From Prinia subflava (Eukaryota; Chordata; Aves; Passeriformes; Cisticolidae): a stretch of 64,000 nt of DNA. Location: positions 43,346,767 through 43,410,766 of the forward strand of contig NC_086251.1 of the NCBI RefSeq assembly GCF_021018805.1, read 5' to 3'. The position numbers were made by a program, and so were the translations under genes. Every line of letters starts with the position of its first letter. Position 1 is the stretch's first letter. Shown here one piece after another: positions 52,701 to 61,700 of the stretch. The notes under the pieces were generated by a model, which saw only the letters and a list, made by a program, of their open reading frames with translations, made no database searches and had not been told where the DNA came from.

Positions 52701-55700
52701 TCAAAGTCTCTAGCTGTTTCTGTCTGTAACTTTTGAGATTTTTATCAGGCATATCAGCTATTTTATTTCAGGTTTATTAGTCACTATGGTACTCAAACAT
52801 CAGGAGAAAGTATTTCAGAATTGGACAAGCAATTAACTGGTTGTATAATAGGGTCTAGTTACCAAAACAGAAAGATTTTATTAGGTTAAGGAGGTTTTTG
52901 TGTCCTTCAGCACTACAACCCAGATGTTGAAATCTTGGATTAATTCTTAACTGCTGCTCTGATTTTAATTTTTGTATTCATTTTGCAGACAAAATCATAA
53001 TGAAATTTGCATACTAAAGGAAATGTTCCCAACTATAGTGTGCCATTTACAGAATATGAAAGTCAGTTCTCAGAAAACACAAACACCGGTGATGCTTGAA
53101 TGCCATGTATTTATAAAGAATGAAAGCTTATTTCAAACAACAGCTGAGAAGGTGATGTAAACTATTTTCCTCTGTAAGAAACGAGGCTTAAGGCATGAGT
53201 AATTTCCAATGAATAACATGCCAGAAGCATTACTTGGCTCCCTTTCTGACTTTCTGTTGTGTAACCCAGATGAAGTGTATTTACTTCTAATTTCTCACTA
53301 TGGTGATCAATATAAGCTTACATCCAGTGAGTGTTATGAAAAAATTGCCAATGACTTCAAACAGGGCAGGATTAGAATCTTTACCTAATTTTTTGGGCAC
53401 TGGAAGGGTTTATCTTGCTCTGCTCTGCACTGGTGTTGCCTCACTGTGAGCAGATTTGGTCACAACATAAGAAAGGTATTAAACTTACTAGAGAGTGTCC
53501 AAAGGAGGGCTGGATGGTGAAGGGCCTAGAGGGGATGTATGAGGAGCAGCTGAGATCACTGGGTCTGTTCAGCCTGGAGGAGACTGAGAGGAGACCTCAT
53601 TGCATTTACAGCTTTCTCCTGAGGGAAAGACAAGAGAAAGATACTGATTTCTTCTCTGTGGTGGCCAGTGACGGGACCTGAAGCTGTGTCATAGAGGTTT
53701 AGACTGGATATTAGGTTAGAAAAAGGTTCTTCTCACACAGAGGGTGGAACAGGCTCTGGAACAGGCTCCCCAGGGAAGTGGTCACAGCATCAGAGTCACA
53801 GAGTGGGGAAGTGTTTAGACAACACTCCCAGGCACATGGCATGGCTCTTGGAGCTGTTCTTTGCAGGGCCAGACGTTGGATTTTGGTGATCCTTGTGGGT
53901 CGCTTCCAACTCAAAATGTTCTGTGAACTTCACAGACACCCTCTGACATCTGTTGTGACCACCTCCTTATTGCACTTTTTATCTTACTAGCTACAGCACA
54001 AGCTAGCTTGTAAATATTTATAATGGGGTACCAAACATCCCACTCTTTTCTTGCTCTTCTAATAACAAAACTTCAATATTAACTTTTGGCCTGTATGTGG
54101 AAACATCCACTTGACTATGGATATTCTAAAGCATTTAGAAATTTTACTGAACTCACAACATGGAGGAACTTGTTTTCCTGTTTATTCATTATGTGTTCCA
54201 TCATGTACTTCCCCACACCCTGTTCTGATGAAAGAAAACAAAACTATTTCACCTCATCCTCACACATATGTACTTCAAGATACAGTGTGTATGCATATGC
54301 CCTTATCTGCATGACAGTGAGAGAAAACATTTGGAACAAAGATAATAAAAAAATATCAAAATAAAGTATTTGTTGAGGAATTTAATTGCTTTTCAAAATG
54401 GAAAACCTGTATTTTGTTTCTTGGGTACACAGAAAATGAAGTGACTGTGCTTCAATATGTGTTTGGGAAGGAATGGCCTTTATACATACTGCTTTTGTAC
54501 ATCTGTGCAGGCAAGTAAACTTGAGATCTTCGGTAACCTATGGATAACTACTTCCAAATCACTGTACTTTGTTTGTTTCTGCAGCTACCTGCACAAGAAC
54601 AAATACCTTAAAGTTATCAATGATGATGCATTTCTGGGAGTGCACAGTGGACCAACTCTACTGTAAGTAGGTGAAAATGAAGTAGAAAATGCTTTAAAAA
54701 TAATACTGGTTTAGTTTACAATTCTTTACAACCATTAGCATCAGAGCAGCAGGGACAGGAATCGCTTGTTTACAAAAATAATATCAGCAACAAAACCTGT
54801 ACTTTAGGGAACTAACTGATGAAATGCACGCATACTACATTACATATACTGTTCTTACCAATTATTCTTATGGAAGATTCTGTACTACAACCTGTCTTAT
54901 GGCTGTACAATTGTAATACAAAAGAAGGACTCTTGTATGACACATGTAAAGGAAATTGAAAGAGAGGAAAAATAATTTTAGACGGAAAAATAATTTTAGA
55001 CAGAAAAATAGTTACTTCTGATGGTCTTCTTTTTTCTCATGTTATTTGACCTCCGGTCTGATTTAATAATCCTCTAAAGAACTTTTCACTAAAATTAGGA
55101 ATCATAATACAGAATGAAAATAAAACTTCAAGAACTTCCAGAAGAATCCCATTCTCTGACTCAAACTGTCTAGTTTGTAATGTAGAACCTATGCCTGATC
55201 ACAAGGAGAACTGAAATACTGAAAGGGAAATTTCTTCCTCCACTGCAAAACCGGATGATGATGGCAGTGCTCAGTCGATGTAAGAACAAGTTTTACTTTC
55301 TGCTCTTCAAGAAAACAGCGTATACATAGCAGAATAACTGTATTTTTCTTGGAAGGAATCCTAGCAGCTACCTGCAATAACAAAAGGTGCAGAAGTCATT
55401 ATTTTTTTTCAGAATCTTTTCAACTCCAGAAAATCAGTCTGGCTCCAGCGGGTGAGAGCTTGCAGAAGCACAGAATTTTGACTCTTGATTACTATGGGTA
55501 TTTAAAGCATCAGTGTTGTTTTGCTGGACCAGTGAACAAGTAATGATATGCTGCAAAAAGCTGTGGGTGGTTAATGATATGCTGTAAGAGCCAGGTAAGC
55601 TTCCTGAGCAAAGGCTAGCTTGGAGATGTCAGCTACACAAAACCTCTTGGTTTAGGGGCTAGAGATGCTTTCCTAGGATGTGGATATCCAACTGTACAGA

Positions 55701-58700
55701 AGTTCCTTTTTACCCTGTTTTCAAGTTAGATAACTCAAATTACTTGAATTTTTTCTAGTCTTCCATAATTATTGTGCTATCCTAGCTACCACTGACCCTT
55801 GATCTCAGGACATGTTTTATACTTGCAGTCTAAACAGCCAGCTATCCATCTCCTCTTAGAATGATATACCTCCATGGCTAAAAAGACTCCTAGCAGTCCT
55901 TGTAAGTAAAGGGAGATGTGGTACTTACTATAGTGTCGCTACAGAGAGAGGTATTGCTTCTCAAAGGCAGAAGGCCAGAAATGGCATATAAGCACATGCC
56001 ATCAACAGTGGATTTAAAAAGCCAGAGTATTTCACATCATGATACTTTGATATGTATGTCCTAAGATAAAGCTTCTAAGAAGGTGTCAGAGTTTAACACT
56101 GGCCTGCACCTCAGCTCCACTCAGCTGCATATTTGCCCCTGTACCCAATGGGATGAGGGAAAGAACTGGAAGGGTAAAAATGAGAAAAATTGTGGGTTGA
56201 GATAAGGTCAGCTTAATAATTAAAAAAGGGATGTTGAAAAAAAAAAACAGAGGGGGAATAAAACAAACTAAACCCAAGAACAACAAGTGATGTAACAAAA
56301 ACAATTGCTCACCACCTACCCAATGATTCCCAGCCAGTTCCCTGGCAATGGCAGTCCTGGCAAATATCCACCCAATCTTTACTGCTGAGCTTGATTTGAT
56401 AAGGTCTAGAATACCTCTTGGTCAGCTGGGGTCAGCTGTCCTGGTTATCCTCTCCCAAATTCTTGTGCACCCTTAACCTCCTCTCGGGTCAGATGGCGTG
56501 AAGAACAAAAAATGCCTTGGCTGTGTGTAGGTACTGCCCAGGGACATCTAAAACATCCCTGTATTATCAATGATATTTTCAATCCCAAATCAAAAACATA
56601 GCCCCATACTAGCTCCTGTGAAGAAATTTAGCTCTATGCCAATCAAAACCAGTAAAGAAATAATAATTAATTTTTAAAAATTTATTTTAATGTAATTTTA
56701 ATAGCAGCTTAGAGGCTTGTGTTACTCACAGATAACCACGAATTATTCTGCATGTGTGATGTAGAAAAGGTTTGCCATAAAATGAACAATAATTTAAAGC
56801 AGAATCCTTCCACCTGGACAGATCTCTTAGCTGACCTTCAGGAACTAGAATTATTTTAACAGGAACAGAATTGTTTCTGAAACTTCCACATATACATTAT
56901 CTTAAGAGGGCTGAAGTAAAAAAATGAAAACTGTGTGAAAAACTGAGTATTTGTGGTTGTGTCATGTCAATGGGCATTAACACCATGCACAGGAGACAAA
57001 AATGTCCTTGCAATTGGTGCCTTAGTATACACACCCACCATATCATTGTGACCACTGAGTTATTTACAGAGAGATCACAGATTTATTAACAGTCTGAAAA
57101 GTCTGACCAATACAGCTCTTCCATATTCCCTCGGGCAGTGTAAACAACTTAGCTTGTTATAAGGAATAGTTTGTCAAGTCATTTTTGGTTCAGCTGTTGG
57201 TAGTTGATCATTCCATCTTCCTCAAAATAGTTTTACTTCCTAATTGTTTCATCTTGAAAATTAACACTACGGAAAATGATTGTGAGAATATTGCTTTCTT
57301 CCTGGGACAATGAATGACATTGCTTATAGTGGCAGCAGTATGCTTTAAAAAAAAATTCAAAAAAATGTTCAAAAAAAGAACATTTATGGAGCTCTAAAGA
57401 GAAATTCTGTCTTGCCTCCCTATGAAGCTGACAGAACTTATTGTTTGGAGTTCCCCTCACACTCTTCAAGTGAGACAAAAATTTATGGTAGTTGGAACAT
57501 GTGCTCCACAGATTGTGCATTTTTCTGATCAGGATTTCAGCAGCAACAGCAACTTAAAGGCTGAAATACAGACCATGGATCCACCCTAATGGGGTAATGT
57601 TCCATTTTGGCTTTAAAGAAACCCAGTGAGAAAGATTTAACTACAAAGAATTGTGCCTCACTTTATGTTGTGGAGTTTGGCCATGCTCTCAGACCATGTA
57701 ATTAAACATACTTTAATAATGAAAAGCTAGCTAATTTTTAATTTCTTTCAAATTTGCAGTTTACAACAGCAGAGGAAGCAGGGAGCGTGATCACTGAATA
57801 GAGGAAACTAGAGGTCAGCTATACTGGTTCCTTTGTCACTGTTGCATACTCAGCTGTATGTGGATGTACACAGAGGTCACAGATTGCTCCCTTTAGAAAA
57901 TTATTTTAAGAGTAAGATGACAATACATTGCTCTTCATCTCAAAATGAAACCTTGGCAAAGATTCAGCAACTCGGTGGACCTGATTTACTACATGCAACA
58001 AGAACTGCTGCCTAGAGCAAAAGTTCAACAGAGAACAACAAAAATACAATCAGGCCCATTGTTCAATTAGCTTTTACAAAGCACACAATCCAAACTCAAA
58101 ATGTTAGTCACATAAGATACATGTGAGTAGGCCATTATCTGTAGAATGCAGAATTGCTCTTGAAAGCATCATTTCCCAATCTAGGAATGGTTCTTCCCAT
58201 GGGGCACAACCAAGTCTTTGAGCAAGAGGAGCGCTCTGTATTTTGTTGATCAAACAATGCTAATTTTTAGACCTAAAAAAACTTTCACTAGAGTTAAAAT
58301 AGTATAGGTAGTTTAAGCCCATTATATATTTTATGCCTTATCTATTCCAGATACTCAGAGACTTGTATATGATTAGGTAAAAATTCTCAATTGTACTATG
58401 ATGTATTCAATCTCATTTTCTTAATTACCTGTCTTTTAAATTATTACTATTACTGGATTTCATACTACAATTGCATGGTTCTGGCAATGAAAAAGACTAT
58501 TGACCTATTATCACTTAGATCTAGTTTTGAAATAATGACTTGATAAAACTAACAAAGAATTAGACCGAAATATAATAACTCAGGAAAAAAGAAAAAAAAT
58601 CTGAGCAACTGAGTATCTGTTTAACACTTCTATAATATACAGTTGGTTCAGAAAACAACCTCTCTGAATTCATACGCTGTTTAATTCCCACATTTATCTG

Positions 58701-61700
58701 AACCTCTCAAATCTCTCTTTAACATTCAATATAACATGTACATCTCAACTGAGATAAGCAACAGCCTAGAAACATCACATGAGATTTATAAGAAAATATG
58801 TGAGGACGAAACAACCACTACCAAGCCAAAATGTTGAGAGTGGTTGAGAGCACTTTGGTTGCTGTTCCGCCTCACAGTGTAGAACTCTACGCAACCACTT
58901 CCAGTACCTGAGCAGGCTCTAGACCATGGCTGCTTAAAAGCTGAGGTCTGGTCTGGCTCTAGGCTAGCTGTGAATGTTGCTAGCCTTTTCCATAATCCTA
59001 AGCATTTGACACTTTCCCTAAGAGTGTGTCTGCCTGGTTTCTGTCTCAGCCTTGTGGGCATTTGTCAAAGGCCTCATGGAAGTCCCAGGAGACTTTGAGC
59101 AGATCATAAGCACAACACTCAGAAGTTTGCAAGGCAGGACTCGTTTTTACAAAAGCCCCTTACATGCTGACATTCCCCAGATATACTGTATTTGGTGGTG
59201 GCTTATTTGCTGCCTTTCTGCAGGATAGTACAGCTAAAGGTTCAACGACTCTTTTACCAATTCAACTAATTCATTCTTCAGCTGCTTCAGAACTTTTCTG
59301 GTGAAAACCATCCAGTCCTTGTGACTTGCTATCATTTATTTTATCAGTTTCCTGCCTAGCCTCTTTATAGTCACTTTTTGAGAGAGACCTCTTGCCCATT
59401 CTGTTGTGTTTCTTTAAGGGTGCACACTATAGCTTAGTAGTGCCAGCAAGACACTCTTCTGTGCAATGTAAGCACCACTGTGTTTAGACAGCATCTTTGT
59501 AATCAGTATGATTAGATGTTAATGAGACAGATATATAAGTGCAGTCAGTTGCCATTTTTCTCAGCAGACCAAAATCAGGACTGATCATCCTTGACTGATT
59601 AGGACTGACCATACTTGGCTTATCAGGGCTTGGTAAGGAGCAACAGGACAAGACAAAATTACCTCAAGTTGTGCCAGGAGAAGTTTAGATTGGATATTAG
59701 GGAAAAACTTATCACAGAAAGGTTTGCAACGCATTGGAACAGGCTGCCCAGGGAAGTGGTGAAGCCATGGTCCCTGAAAGTGTTCAGAAAATGTGTGGAT
59801 ACGGCATTTGAGGACAAGGTGAACATGGTGGGTGGACTGATGATCTTAAAGGTCTTATCCAACCTTAATGAGTCGATGATTCTATACACTGGCACACAAA
59901 GAAATCATTCAGGAAAATGTGTCTTCTATATAAATACAGGCACAGATACTAGAGTCTTGACAACTCCAATTACTTGGATTCACACAGCTCTGAGGATTAG
60001 TAATAACTTATAAATCTATTCAATCCAGTTTGAAGATAGCTGCTGTGCTGCTTGAAGTAGATTGTGAACCTGATTAGATAATCAAGACTAGATTTGTAAG
60101 GTAAAAAAAACCCCTGAGAATCCCACACTTTCCTCTTGGCCAGCTGACACACACACAACAAAGCGTGCACCTAGGTAGAGTAACTGAAAAACTATCTTCC
60201 ATTGGGAGACAAATTATCACCAGACTCCCAGGAAGCTTTTTGATTTGTGATAGCAGTGGTACAGAGGGGTCACAAGACTTCTTGCTGGCAGACACTGCAT
60301 ACCAGCAGTTTAGGGACTTCCCAAACTGGGATTTTGGAAACTTCCAAACTTCTAAGCCATTGTGTTTAATATGGCCCATGGATAGGACAAAGTATCTATT
60401 GCTAATTCTGCACCAGAATTAATCCTAAATCAACAAGAACTTCAAGGCATCTGTTCCTCTAACTTTTTTACAAGCTCCCAAGTATAAAGCAGAGTGTTTG
60501 AAAACAAAACCTACAATACCTGTCTGCTTAAATATATACCCATCGACACATACATAAAAGCATTCACACGATTTGGTAAGACAGAACAGAAATTACATAG
60601 TCTGATAACTAATTCTTCCAAGCCCTTTCTTTTCACTGACCAGATGTTTCTTTCAGACTTTTTAACATCACTTGGTAACACTCTGAGTTGTTCTGGTAAC
60701 ACTCATGTATGTTCACCTCTGCTCCCTGAGAAATTGCTTCCACTACTGGAGCCCTGGGCTGCTGCTCCTTTCTGTTCACAGCTCTCCAGGAGCTGCAGCT
60801 CCATTCCCTGTACATCCAGAGATGCTCCTCTCAGCAGCTGTTTCCAAAGCAGGAGCCCTTGTCCCCCAGGGTGTTCTTGCTGACCCAGACATTTCTCATA
60901 GGAATGTTACACAACTGTGAATAAAACCAAACCAAAAACGCGTACTGTCCTTCTAGTTACTTTTTTTGGCCTACCTGATGAACCATAGCAGATTTTCACA
61001 ACGGTGCAGTTGAGTGAAAAATTATGCCTTCTCTTAGATTTTTAGGTCTTCTGCATCACATTCTTAAGTGTTCCAAAACTCATCTCACAAGAGCAAATAA
61101 TCATTACCAATCACCTTTACAATCTGCATGGCACTATAGTCTACTACTGCTGCTTCCCGATGTAGCTTTTCCCAAGAGAGAAATCTTTATCTGTACTTTA
61201 TTACTTCATACATAAACAACTTGATACTTTTATCATCCTAGCTGCAGCTTTCCATGCTGTTATTATAACTGCATACAGTATTTTTAGAACTGCAGATAAT
61301 GTTTAAGTTACTGTCATAACAGATTTACGAAGTGAAATTTCTTTGCTCTATTTTCTATTTCTTTCCCAAGTTTAGTATTCTATTTCCCTTTAAAATTACT
61401 AAAAACACTGACCTGACATTTGCAGAGGACTCCAAAAACTTTCCACAGTGCCCACTGTCATCCATGTAAAGTTAAAATTGCTTTTTCCTAAATGTACTTT
61501 ACGTTCATTATTTTGGAAGCATATTATTTTTCTGGTCAGTCATGTACTATTGCAGGAACCTGTCACGGTGCTGTGTTTCGAGACCTCAGCGTCTCCACGC
61601 ACGGCCAGCCCAGGACACCGTGACAAGGGATGAGGATCAGTTCGTGCGCCGATACTGATTCCTGTGGGTTCTTTGTTTCGAGAGATCCTTGGCAGCGGTC

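Larger units (their letters stand above)
48078..54584. other. TSHR intron 7
   Basis: About 6.5 kb. It contains a CR1 at 49490-49920, a CpG-containing ERV-like segment at 51350-52330 and a CR1 at 53410-53930. The rest is AT-rich unique sequence. Confidence 0.7.
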
